Assembly (NCBI GenBank): GCA_902799965.1
Contig: CADCCO010000005.1
Span: 1 to 64,000 of the forward strand
Source: an uncultured Spirochaetaceae bacterium
Lineage (GTDB): Bacteria > Spirochaetota > Spirochaetia > Treponematales > Treponemataceae
Direction: 5' to 3'
DNA: 64,000 nt
Shown: piece by piece, positions 15,979 through 24,345 of the stretch
How the letters are laid out: each line of letters begins with the position of its first letter
How positions within the stretch are numbered: the stretch's first letter is position 1
The notes under the pieces: model-generated
The model's database searches: none
Told to the model about the DNA's origin: nothing
The model's input: the letters and a program-made list of their open reading frames with translations, nothing else
Program-made: the position numbers and the translations under genes

Positions 15979-17268
15979 ATGAAAACATTCACCTTTAAGG
16001 GGGGAATTTACCCTCCCGAGCATAAGGAGCTGGCGGAAGGAAAGAAAATCACTCCTGCCTTCCCCGCTTCCAAAACGCTGACCATTCCTATAACGATGGG
16101 CGGCGCGCCAAACCAGCCGGTAGTGGCCGTTGGCGACAAAGTCACGCGCGGACAAGTCATCGCAAAGAGCGACGCTTTTGTAAGCGCGCCCGTGCATTCC
16201 CCCGTAAGCGGAACGGTAAAGAAAATCGTTTCAAACCTTTCCACCGCCAACGCGGAGGTTCCCTGCATTGTAATCCAAGCGGACGAAGACCCCAACGCCG
16301 GCGAAACTTTCATGCCGCCGCTTGACCCCTTTGCCTGCTCAAAGGAAGAGGCCTTGGCGCGAGTCAAGGACGCGGGCATTTGCGGAATGGGCGGAGCGTC
16401 ATTCCCCACCCACGTAAAGCTGAACCCGCCCAAGGACTGCAAGATAGACTACGTTTTGCTCAACGCCGCCGAATGCGAGCCGTATCTTACCGTTGACGAG
16501 CAGACGATGGACGAAAGCGCCGACAAGGTAATCGACGGCCTTTTGATTGTCCAAAAAATCGTCGGCGGCCAGGCCAAAATCGTTTTGGAAAGCAACAAAA
16601 AACATTTGATTCCCAAACTGGAAGAGGCCGCCAAAGGAAAAGTCGAGGTCGTCGTCGTAAAGACAAAATATCCGCAAGGCGCGGAAAAGAACATAATCAC
16701 CGCCGTAACTGGCCGCGAGGTCAAAGCCGGCGGCCTTCCCGCGAGCGCTGGCTGCGTTGTCTGCAACGTGGGAACGGTTTGCGCGATTAGCGACGCCTTC
16801 CGCCTTGGAAAGCCGCTCATCGAGCGCGCCTTTACCTCGAAAGTCGTGAAAATTTTGTCGGGCGGCCCTATGATGGGCTTTTCCATGCAGAGCGCGGGCT
16901 TTCCCGTCCAAAAGGGAACGAGCGGCGTTTTGTTCCTGACCGAAAAGGAAATCGACACGGCGGAAACAAACCCCTGCATCACTTGCGGCGCCTGCGTCCA
17001 CGTTTGCCCGATGCGGCTCACCCCGACGCTGATTGTCCGCTCGGTTGACGCGGAAGACTTGAGCGCCGCAAAAAAATACGGCTTGATGGACTGCATCGAA
17101 TGCGGCTCTTGCGCTTACGTTTGCCCGTCCCGCGTCCGCCTTGTGCAGACAATCAGAATGGGAAAAAATTTGGAGCGCGGAAGAATCGCGGCGGAAAAGG
17201 CCGCGGCCGCGCAAAAGGCGGCTGAAGCGCAAGCCCAAGCCCAAAACGCTAACGGAGGCGCAAAATGA
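15979..17268 (+). CDS. rnfC: Rnf electron transport complex subunit C
   Basis: NADH-side subunit of the ferredoxin:NAD+ oxidoreductase that couples electron transfer to Na+ or H+ pumping. The flavoprotein/NADH-binding region includes AGICGMGGASFPTHVKL and NAAECEPYL. Two [4Fe-4S] clusters are present (CITCGACVHVCP and CIECGSCAYVCP). An Ala/Gln/Lys-rich tail ends the protein. I chose the ATG at 15979 (MKTFTFKGGIYPP, 429 aa); GGAG lies 12 nt upstream. It is the first gene of rnfCDGEAB and overlaps rnfD by 4 nt. Confidence 0.95.
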   Translation: MKTFTFKGGIYPPEHKELAEGKKITPAFPASKTLTIPITMGGAPNQPVVAVGDKVTRGQVIAKSDAFVSAPVHSPVSGTVKKIVSNLSTANAEVPCIVIQADEDPNAGETFMPPLDPFACSKEEALARVKDAGICGMGGASFPTHVKLNPPKDCKIDYVLLNAAECEPYLTVDEQTMDESADKVIDGLLIVQKIVGGQAKIVLESNKKHLIPKLEEAAKGKVEVVVVKTKYPQGAEKNIITAVTGREVKAGGLPASAGCVVCNVGTVCAISDAFRLGKPLIERAFTSKVVKILSGGPMMGFSMQSAGFPVQKGTSGVLFLTEKEIDTAETNPCITCGACVHVCPMRLTPTLIVRSVDAEDLSAAKKYGLMDCIECGSCAYVCPSRVRLVQTIRMGKNLERGRIAAEKAAAAQKAAEAQAQAQNANGGAK

Positions 17269-18221
17269 TTCAGCTTTCTTCTTCACCGCACATCGCGAGC
17301 AAAATAAAAACGACTCACGTGATGTGGGCGGTTGTTTTGGCGCTCTTGCCCGAAACAGTTTGGGGCGTGATTCTTTTTGGAATCCCCGCGCTCGTTACGA
17401 TTTGCGCGAGCGTCGCCACTGCGATTTTGGCGGAATTCTTGTTCAACAAAATTTGCAAAAAGCGCCAGACCGCGCTTGACGGCTCGGCGGCGATAACGGG
17501 CCTTTTGCTAGCGCTGGTTTTGCCGCCGACGCTTCCCGTTTGGCAGACAATACTTGGAGCGGCCTTCGCAATCATCGTGGCCAAGCAGCTTTTTGGAGGC
17601 CTTGGCTCAAACGTTTGGAACCCAGCCCTTACAGGCCGCGCCTTTTTGTTCGCAAGCTTTCCCGCCGCGATGGGAAGCTCTTGGATAGCTCCCCTTCCCG
17701 ACGCGACAAGCTCGGCGACAATCCTTTCAACGCTAAAGCAAGCGGACGCAATTACAAGCGCCACAACAACGGGCGCCGCCTCCGCGATTGACTACTGGCA
17801 GCTCTTTATAGGCCGACAGGCGGGCTGCATCGGCGAGTCTTCAATCTTGTTGATTTTGATTTCCGCGCTGTTCTTGATCGGCTCCGGCCTTGTGGACTGG
17901 CGAACGCCCGTCTTTATGGTAGGAACTTTCGCGCTCCTTACTTGGCTTGGCGGCGCCGACGTTCTGGCCCACCTATTGTCGGGCGGCCTTGTGTTCGGCG
18001 CGGTCTTTATGGCCACCGATTACGTAACGACGCCAGTCACTTCTTATGGAAGAATCGTTTTCGGCGCGGGCTGCGGCTTGCTCACCTTCCTGATTAGAAA
18101 ATTCGGCGGCTACCCCGAAGGCGTTATGTTCTCGATTTTAATCATGAACTCAATCACGCCTTTCTTGAACAAATTGGCGCCGCGAAAATACGGCTACAAA
18201 AAAGAAGGAGGCGCCAAATGA
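17265..18221 (+). CDS. rnfD: Rnf electron transport complex subunit D
   Basis: Integral membrane subunit with covalent FMN. 318 aa with eight or nine hydrophobic helices. The FMN-threonine motif is seen as SSATILSTLK at about residue 150. The N-terminal SSSPH and the GSNVWNPALTGRAFLFASFP stretch are typical. ATGA overlaps join it to rnfC upstream and rnfG downstream. Confidence 0.94.
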   Translation: MIQLSSSPHIASKIKTTHVMWAVVLALLPETVWGVILFGIPALVTICASVATAILAEFLFNKICKKRQTALDGSAAITGLLLALVLPPTLPVWQTILGAAFAIIVAKQLFGGLGSNVWNPALTGRAFLFASFPAAMGSSWIAPLPDATSSATILSTLKQADAITSATTTGAASAIDYWQLFIGRQAGCIGESSILLILISALFLIGSGLVDWRTPVFMVGTFALLTWLGGADVLAHLLSGGLVFGAVFMATDYVTTPVTSYGRIVFGAGCGLLTFLIRKFGGYPEGVMFSILIMNSITPFLNKLAPRKYGYKKEGGAK

Positions 18222-18796
18222 AAGAAGCCTTTAAACTGGGCGTGATTCTTGCCCTTTACGCGGCGGCGGCTTGCTTCGCGCTCGCCTTGGTCAACAACGT
18301 CACCGCGCCGCAAATCGAACGATTGGCGCTTGAAAAAGAAAGCCAAGCGCTGAAGATGATTTTCCCGGACGCGGACGGCTTTGAAAAAATCACCGACGCG
18401 CCCGCGACAAATTCCAGCGCCTCAATCAATTCCTTCTTTAAGGTGATAAAGGGCGGCCAGACGACGGGCTACGCGGTAAAGGCCACCGGCCCCACTTACG
18501 ACACGACGACCTTGATCGCGGGCTTTGACACAAGCCTTAAAATCGCGGGCGTTCACATTTTGCAAACGTCCGACTCGCCGGGCTTTGGCCAAAAGGCCGC
18601 CGACCCCAATTACAAGAACTCCAAGGGAACGACCTTCTACGGCCAGTTTGCCGGAGTTGACGCTTCAAAGCCCTTGGCGCTTGGAAGCGACTACGAGGCG
18701 ATTAGCGGCGCGACAATCACGTCGCAAACGATGGGCGCGCTGATTTCCAACGCGGCGGCCGTCGTTCAAAACTACATTGCGGGAGGAAGCAAATGA
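18218..18796 (+). CDS. rnfG: Rnf electron transport complex subunit G
   Basis: Single N-terminal membrane anchor (residues 7-27) followed by an external FMN-binding domain. The covalent flavin threonine is in AISGATITSQTMG near residue 170, and DSPGFGQKA is the conserved loop. 192 aa, normal length. Overlaps rnfD and rnfE by 4 nt each (ATGA). Confidence 0.93.
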   Translation: MKEAFKLGVILALYAAAACFALALVNNVTAPQIERLALEKESQALKMIFPDADGFEKITDAPATNSSASINSFFKVIKGGQTTGYAVKATGPTYDTTTLIAGFDTSLKIAGVHILQTSDSPGFGQKAADPNYKNSKGTTFYGQFAGVDASKPLALGSDYEAISGATITSQTMGALISNAAAVVQNYIAGGSK

Positions 18797-19431
18797 GCGC
18801 GTTGAAAACTTTTTCAAACGGCATAGTAAAGGAAAATCCGCTTTTGGTTCTTTCCATCGGCCTTTGCTCTTCGCTTGCCGTAACGACCAGCGTATTCAAC
18901 GGAATCGGAATGGGACTAAGCATGACATTCGTTCTTTTGATGAGCGAAATAATCATAAGCCTTTTTAGAAAATTGATTCCGGCGGCGATCCGCCTTCCGA
19001 TTTTCATCATCGTAATCGCGGCCTTCACCACGATTGTCCAGCTTTTGCTGCAAGCCTACGTTCCGGCTTTGAGCGAATCGCTCGGCGTGTTCATTCCGTT
19101 GATTGTAGTAAACTGCATCATCATGGGCCGCGTCGAAGCCTTTTCGTCAAAGAACAGCGTTGGCATGGCGATTTTGGACGCGCTGGGAATGGGCATCGGC
19201 TACACTTGGGTTTTGGTGGCCATTTCCCTTATCCGCGAGTTTTTGGGAAGCGGAAAGATTTTTGGCCACACAGTCTTCGCGGAAGAAAACGCCATCGGCT
19301 TTTTTAGCGGAGCGCCGGGCGGCTTCTTTGTCTTTGGAATCATGATCGCGCTTACGCTCGGACTTTCAGAGATGAAAAAGAAAAAAACCGCGCCAAAAGA
19401 AAGCGCCAAAACGGAAGGAGCGGAAAAATGA
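18793..19431 (+). CDS. rnfE: Rnf electron transport complex subunit E
   Basis: Six-helix membrane subunit, 212 aa. Typical features are NPLLVLSIGLCSSLAVTTS at the N-terminus, NCIIMGRVEAF in the middle with its conserved Cys, and GMGIGYTWVLV. A lysine-rich C-terminal tail follows. Homologous to RnfA with inverted topology. Overlaps rnfG and rnfA by 4 nt. Confidence 0.94.
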   Translation: MSALKTFSNGIVKENPLLVLSIGLCSSLAVTTSVFNGIGMGLSMTFVLLMSEIIISLFRKLIPAAIRLPIFIIVIAAFTTIVQLLLQAYVPALSESLGVFIPLIVVNCIIMGRVEAFSSKNSVGMAILDALGMGIGYTWVLVAISLIREFLGSGKIFGHTVFAEENAIGFFSGAPGGFFVFGIMIALTLGLSEMKKKKTAPKESAKTEGAEK

Positions 19432-20003
19432 ACGAACTTCTAAAAATATTCTTAAAGGCCATGCTCGTTGACAACGTGATTTTGGTTCAGTACCTCGCGC
19501 TCTGCCCCTTTATGGGAATGACAAGCGACACGGGAAAGTCCGCCGGAATGGGCATCGCTACTTCGTTCGTGATTTTGCTCGCCACCGCCGCGACTTATCC
19601 GATTTACTATTGCGTCTTGGTTCCGCTAAAGCTGCAATTCTTGCAGACCTTGATTTTCATCTTGGTAATCGCCTCGCTTGTTCAGCTTGTGGAATTCTAC
19701 CTTAAAAAGTCCTCGCCCGCCCTTTACAGCGCGATGGGCGTTTACCTTGCCTTGATTACCACCAACTGCGCGGTTCTTGCCATAACATTGAACTGCATAA
19801 GCAAAAACTACAGCTACGTCCAGTCAATCGTCTACGCTTTGGGAAGCGCGGGCGGCTTTTTGCTTTCGATGGTGATTATGGCCGGAATCCGCGAGCGCCT
19901 GAGAACGTCGAAAATGCCTGGCTTCCTAAAGGGAAACGCGGGCCTCTTTTTGGCAACATCGCTTTTGGCGCTTTCGTTCATGGGCTTTAAGGGGCTCATC
20001 TAG
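19428..20003 (+). CDS. rnfA: Rnf electron transport complex subunit A
   Basis: Six-helix membrane subunit, 191 aa. The N-terminal VDNVILVQYLALCPFMGMT and the central TTNCAVLAI cysteine are the family landmarks; RnfA and RnfE share a membrane-embedded iron-sulfur site. Overlaps rnfE by 4 nt, with a 24-bp gap to rnfB. Confidence 0.94.
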   Translation: MNELLKIFLKAMLVDNVILVQYLALCPFMGMTSDTGKSAGMGIATSFVILLATAATYPIYYCVLVPLKLQFLQTLIFILVIASLVQLVEFYLKKSSPALYSAMGVYLALITTNCAVLAITLNCISKNYSYVQSIVYALGSAGGFLLSMVIMAGIRERLRTSKMPGFLKGNAGLFLATSLLALSFMGFKGLI

Positions 20004-20027
20004 CGGCGGCAATTTTGGGAGAACTTT

Positions 20028-20834
20028 ATGAATACAATTTTAATTACAATCGGAGTTTCATTCGCGATAGCCTTTTTGCTGGGCCTCTTGCTGGGACTCT
20101 TTAAAAAAATATTCGCGGTTCCCGTCAACCAAAAAGAGGTTGACGTGCGCGAGCAGCTTCCTGGCGCCAACTGCGGCGGCTGCGGCTTTCCCGGCTGCGA
20201 CGGTTACGCAAAAGCGGTGGCCGCAGGAACCGTTGCCCCCAACCTTTGCACGGCCGGCGGCGCGGAAGTGGCCGAAAAGCTTTCAAAGGTTTTGGGCGTT
20301 ACGGTAACGGCCGAAAAAAAGGCCGCCGTCCTTATGTGCCGCGGAACCAAAGACTGCGCAAAGCCCCGCGGCGAATACACGGGAATCAAAACTTGCGCCG
20401 CCGCGGTCCAAGCGATTAACGGAACGAAGCTTTGCGCCTTTGGCTGCGCGGGCTATGGCGACTGCGCGGCCGCCTGCGAGTTTGACGGAATCGTAATCGG
20501 CGACGACGGTCTTCCCCACATCGACTTGGAAAACTGCACGGGCTGCGGCTCCTGCGTCCGCGCCTGCCCCAAGCATTTGATTTCGCTCTTCAATGTGGAG
20601 ACAAAAGGCCCGATAGCGCTTTGCCAAAACAGAAGCGACAACAAGCCTTCGATTATGAAAAACTGCAAGAACGGCTGCATCAAGTGCGGCAAGTGCGAAA
20701 AGGTTTGCGAGCCGGGCGCGATAACGCTGGTCAAAGGCATTCCAGTCGTCGACTACGCAAAGTGCGGCGGCTGCGGAAAATGCGTCGAAGGCTGCCCGAC
20801 AAAAGTTCTGTCGATGAATACCTTTGCATCGTGA
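20028..20834 (+). CDS. rnfB: Rnf electron transport complex subunit B
   Basis: Ferredoxin-side subunit: an N-terminal membrane anchor (residues 3-26), then the four-cysteine GANCGGCGFPGCDGYAKAV cluster. Ferredoxin-type clusters follow (CTGCGSCVRACP, CIKCGKCEKVC and CGGCGKCVEGCP). 268 aa. GGGAG precedes the ATG. Last gene of the operon, followed by a nested inverted repeat and a terminator. Confidence 0.94.
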   Translation: MNTILITIGVSFAIAFLLGLLLGLFKKIFAVPVNQKEVDVREQLPGANCGGCGFPGCDGYAKAVAAGTVAPNLCTAGGAEVAEKLSKVLGVTVTAEKKAAVLMCRGTKDCAKPRGEYTGIKTCAAAVQAINGTKLCAFGCAGYGDCAAACEFDGIVIGDDGLPHIDLENCTGCGSCVRACPKHLISLFNVETKGPIALCQNRSDNKPSIMKNCKNGCIKCGKCEKVCEPGAITLVKGIPVVDYAKCGGCGKCVEGCPTKVLSMNTFAS

Positions 20835-20837
20835 CTG

Positions 20838-20899
20838 CGAGTTTCACGTTTTTCGCGAAGCGAAAATTGCCGCCGCCTTATGCGGCAAAGTGAAACTCG
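20838..20899. repeat. Nested inverted repeat able to form a three-way junction
   Basis: Outer arms CGAGTTTCAC and GTGAAACTCG enclose two internal hairpins: TTTTCGC/GCGAAAA, and TTGCCGC/GCGGCAA around CGCCTTAT. It lies between rnfB and the terminator. A related but diverged arrangement is seen at 26246-26292. Confidence 0.7.
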
Positions 20900-20906
20900 A
20901 TAAACT

Positions 20907-20940
20907 AAAAAAAATAGCGGCTCACGCCGCTATTTTTTTT
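20907..20940. terminator. Bidirectional terminator between rnfB and the convergent gene
   Basis: AATAGCGGC/GCCGCTATT hairpin with a TCAC loop, flanked by A8 on one side and T8 on the other. It serves rnfCDGEAB and the minus-strand recN block. Confidence 0.9.
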
Positions 20941-21742
20941 AGTTTGATTTTCCTGCCTTTTGGTCGGCGTCCATTTTTTCCTTCCAGGTTTGCGCCTTTT
21001 TCTTCAATTCTTCGGCGGTGTCGCTTTCGCCAAGCGCCACGCTCACGCGGCGAAGGGCCAGCAAAAAGTTTATGGCGTTCTTCATGTCGTCCAAGCGGCG
21101 GCTTGAAAGCTCGTACTTGTCGCGGTAGGCGTTGGCCGACTTGTCCAAAAGCGTTCGTATCAAGCGCAAGTACAAAATTGAATTTTCGTTGTCAGGATTG
21201 CTGGGGTCAAAGTAAGCCTTGATGTAATTCTTAAAGTCGTAAAAGTTCTTGGCCACGGCTGCAAAACGGCCTTCCAATTCCACAAAAGACCACTTCCACT
21301 TTGAGTTGTCGCCAAAAGCGTCGATAATCATTTGAATCGCAAGGCCCAACTTTCTGACCAAAAAGTAGCGCTTTTCAAGCGGCGTGTTTGAAATCGCCTC
21401 CATCTTTTCGCTAACGTCGTCTTGCGTCGCGTTGACCAAATTGGTGACGATTTCCTCAAGGTAAATGATGGCCTTGTAAAGAATTTTTCGGCCTTCGTTG
21501 AGCGCGTCGTTGTTCTTAACCTCAAGAATTTTTACGGAAGCGGAATTGATTGCGTTGTACAAAGTGGCGATGTAAATCATCTGCTCGGCGAGAATCATCT
21601 TTTTGTATTCAACGCCAACCGCGTCGCCCTTCATCGTGGCGAGCATTTCCTTTTCTTTGTCCAATTCGGCCTTAATCAAATCTTCGTACTGCTTGGACTC
21701 TTTTTTGAAAAGCTCGCGGTCTTCGTTTGTTATTTTGGCCAT
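20939..21742 (-). CDS. Hypothetical helical protein downstream of recN
   Basis: 267 aa from the ATG at 21742 (MAKITNEDRELFKK), one nt after the recN stop, with GGGAG inside the recN end. It is almost entirely alpha-helical and charged, without signal peptide or membrane segment. A possible four-helix or coiled-coil layout includes KYELSSRRLDDMKNAINFLL and a C-terminal KAQTWKEKMDADQKAG. Translational coupling to recN is likely. I do not recognise a family. The stop lies inside the shared bidirectional terminator. Confidence 0.8.
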   Translation of the reverse strand: MAKITNEDRELFKKESKQYEDLIKAELDKEKEMLATMKGDAVGVEYKKMILAEQMIYIATLYNAINSASVKILEVKNNDALNEGRKILYKAIIYLEEIVTNLVNATQDDVSEKMEAISNTPLEKRYFLVRKLGLAIQMIIDAFGDNSKWKWSFVELEGRFAAVAKNFYDFKNYIKAYFDPSNPDNENSILYLRLIRTLLDKSANAYRDKYELSSRRLDDMKNAINFLLALRRVSVALGESDTAEELKKKAQTWKEKMDADQKAGKSN

Positions 21743-21743
21743 T

Positions 21744-23498
21744 TTACGCTCCCGTAACTTTTGAATGCTTTTCCAACATGGCCCGCGCGTGCTCCAAAGA
21801 CTCGGCGCTTTGCTGGTCTCCGGACAACATTCGGGCAATTTCCGCCACGCGCTCTTCGCCAAGAACGGCGGCGGCGCGGGTCTTCATCATGCCGTTTTCG
21901 ACAGACTTTTGTATCCTTATTTGATTATCGGCAAAAACAGCGATGCTCGCTAGATGGGTAATGCACAAAATTTGACGATTTTTTGCCAAATTCTTCATGT
22001 GCTCGCCCACCGCGACGGCAACTTCGCCGCCGATTCCCGTGTCTATTTCGTCAAAAATCAAAGTGGGAACCTTGTCGCTCTGCGCGAAAATCGTCTTTAG
22101 GGCCAGCATCACGCGGCTCAATTCGCCGCCGCTCGCGATTTTTGAAAGGCTTGCAAGGGGCGAGCCGGGGTTGGCGCTAATCAAAAATTCTATGTCGTCC
22201 ATTCCGTAGGGGCCGCATTTTTGCAGGACCGCGTCGCCTGCCTTTTGGCTTATGCCGACGCTGAACTTTGTTCCGGCCATTCCAAGCTTTTGCAAAACGG
22301 CCTCGACTTGCGCGGACATTTTGCCCGCCCCCGCCGTCCGCTTGGCAGAAATGGATTTTGCGGCCTCGTAAACCTGCCGTTCAAGAGCGGCGATTTCCTT
22401 TTCCAACGATTCCTTGTTCACGGAAGAAGAGTCCAAAGTTTCAAGCTCGGCCTTGGCTTGCGACAAATAGTCAAAGACCGCCTGCAAGGGCGAAGTCGCG
22501 GACGGCGCGTACTTTTTCTTTAACTTGTAAATCAAGTCAAGGCGGGCTTGGACTTCTTCAAGCCGCGCGGGGTCAAAGACCAAGGAATTTTGATACGAGC
22601 GGAAGGACTGGCTCAAGTCAGATATTTCGTAAAAAACGTTTTGGACGCGGCCGTCCAATTCCTCAAGGCTTTTGTCCAAGCCCGCCGCCCGCTCGCTGGC
22701 AGACCGAACGCGCTTTAGCAAAGCCTCAACGCCGCCCTCTTCGCCGGAAAAGATTTCGTTGACGGATTGAACTTCCGAATAAAGCTTTTCAAAGCTGGAA
22801 AGTTTGGCTTCTTCGGCGGCCAAATCTTCGTCCTCGCCGGCCTTAAGCTTTGCGTCCTCGATCTCTTGAATCGAAAACTTAAGGTAGTCCACGCGCCGCT
22901 CCCGTTCGGCGCCGCTCGCGCTCAAAGCCTCAAGGGCCGCGCGCTTTTCGACGAGCGCGGCGTAAATTTTAGTGAAGGCGGAAACTTCTTCGACAATGCC
23001 GCAATAGGAGTCCAAAAATTTTCGGTGTTCGGCGACGCGCATCAAGGATTGGTGTTCGTGCTGGCCGTGAATGTCAATCAAAAATTCGCTGAACTTGGCC
23101 AAGTCGGCGCGCGGCACGGGCGTTCCTTGAATCCACGCTCCGCTCTTTCCACCGGCGCGAATCACGCGGCGCAAAATGATTTGGCCGTCCTCGTCTTCGA
23201 TTCCCCGCTGGCTAAGCCATTCGCGGGCGCTCAAAGGCTCTTCTTCCGCGTCAAGCGAAAGGTCGCGGTCGGCGGCCGTCTTTGCCGGAATTGTGAACAC
23301 GCCCGAAACGCTGGCTTCCTGGCATCCCGCGCGAATCGATTCCGCGCCAGCCTTTCCGCCCAGCAAAAAAGAAAGCGCTCCGATAAGGATGGACTTTCCC
23401 GCGCCGGTTTCGCCGGAAAGGACAGTGAAGCCCTTGGAAAATTCCACCGACGAAGAGTCTATTAACGCAAAGTCCTTGATTTTCAGAGACTCAAGCAC
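21744..23498 (-). CDS. recN: DNA repair protein RecN
   Basis: SMC-like ATPase of double-strand break repair. Walker A is GETGAGKSI at residues 30-38. A coiled-coil middle (about 150-370) follows. The ABC signature ASGGELSRVMLALK and Walker B LIFDEIDTGIGG are in the C-terminal quarter. 584 aa, slightly longer than average. The start MLESLKIKDFALID is typical. Its start overlaps the NAD kinase stop by 8 nt. Confidence 0.95.
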   Translation of the reverse strand: MLESLKIKDFALIDSSSVEFSKGFTVLSGETGAGKSILIGALSFLLGGKAGAESIRAGCQEASVSGVFTIPAKTAADRDLSLDAEEEPLSAREWLSQRGIEDEDGQIILRRVIRAGGKSGAWIQGTPVPRADLAKFSEFLIDIHGQHEHQSLMRVAEHRKFLDSYCGIVEEVSAFTKIYAALVEKRAALEALSASGAERERRVDYLKFSIQEIEDAKLKAGEDEDLAAEEAKLSSFEKLYSEVQSVNEIFSGEEGGVEALLKRVRSASERAAGLDKSLEELDGRVQNVFYEISDLSQSFRSYQNSLVFDPARLEEVQARLDLIYKLKKKYAPSATSPLQAVFDYLSQAKAELETLDSSSVNKESLEKEIAALERQVYEAAKSISAKRTAGAGKMSAQVEAVLQKLGMAGTKFSVGISQKAGDAVLQKCGPYGMDDIEFLISANPGSPLASLSKIASGGELSRVMLALKTIFAQSDKVPTLIFDEIDTGIGGEVAVAVGEHMKNLAKNRQILCITHLASIAVFADNQIRIQKSVENGMMKTRAAAVLGEERVAEIARMLSGDQQSAESLEHARAMLEKHSKVTGA

Positions 23499-24345
23499 GA
23501 TTTCCCCCGTTTGGCCCGCCGGACCAATTCAACTTGCTTCGGAGCGCGTTATAAAATTTTTCCACGGAAGTTCCTGCCAAAATCGCGTCATGCTCCGACT
23601 TTTTTATTTGAACGATGTCGTCGTCTTTCAATTCAAAGGGCGTTTGCCCGTCAACCGTAAGAATCGCGTCGCGGTTCCTAGACGGAATTATTTGCGCCCT
23701 CAAAACCGCCCGCGAAGAAAAAACGATTGGTCGCGCGCTGAGCGAAAAGGAATTGAGCGGCGTAAGGACAAGCGCGTCCAAGTCAGGCCCTACAATCGGG
23801 CCGCCGGCGCTGGCCGAATAAGCGGTGCTGCCTGTGGGGCTTGAGACAATAGCGCCGTCAGCCTTAAAGCGGCCCAATGGCGTTCCGTTGACACTTATGT
23901 CCATTGAAATCGTTTGAGCCGCGCTCTTGGCGCTGACAACAATGTCGTTCAGGGCCTCAAAGCGCGCGGCCAATTTTCCGCCGCGCAACAGTTCCGCCGC
24001 CAGCATCGTCCGCCTGACCGCGCCCGTCTTTCCTTCCAAAAAAAGCCCCAGCGCTTCCTGCCATTCGTCGGGCTGGATTCCCGCTATAAAGCCGAACTCG
24101 CCAAGGTTCACCGGAAAAATCGGAACGCCGTATTTTGCCGCCCCCCGCGCCGCGAACAAAACCGTTCCGTCGCCGCCAAGGGTTATCACAAAGTCAAATT
24201 TTTGCCAGTCGCAATCTTTAGACGCGCCGTTAAAGTCCAAAAAATCATAGGACACGCCGCGCTCTTTTAAAAAGGCGGCGGCCTCGATTCCGAGCATCTC
24301 GGACGGCGCTTTATCTGTGTTGACGACAATAAGGCAATTTTTCAT
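23491..24345 (-). CDS. nadK: NAD kinase
   Basis: Phosphorylates NAD to NADP. The catalytic GGDGTVL is at residues 57-63, NDIVVS is the NE/D-type motif, and the GSTAYSASAGGPIV glycine-rich loop follows. 284 aa. It overlaps recN and abuts the DegT-like gene upstream, forming a tight minus-strand operon. Confidence 0.94.
   Translation of the reverse strand: MKNCLIVVNTDKAPSEMLGIEAAAFLKERGVSYDFLDFNGASKDCDWQKFDFVITLGGDGTVLFAARGAAKYGVPIFPVNLGEFGFIAGIQPDEWQEALGLFLEGKTGAVRRTMLAAELLRGGKLAARFEALNDIVVSAKSAAQTISMDISVNGTPLGRFKADGAIVSSPTGSTAYSASAGGPIVGPDLDALVLTPLNSFSLSARPIVFSSRAVLRAQIIPSRNRDAILTVDGQTPFELKDDDIVQIKKSEHDAILAGTSVEKFYNALRSKLNWSGGPNGGNRA

Noticed and set aside
16399..17286. A 295-residue open frame opposite rnfC
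   Set aside because: Unambiguous rnfC lies on the plus strand with correct motifs; the antisense frame is Arg/Ala/Phe-rich and without a ribosome-binding site.
20824..21222. An open frame running from rnfB through the terminator
   Set aside because: It crosses a strong bidirectional terminator and the nested repeat, and is Arg-rich shadow of the minus-strand gene.
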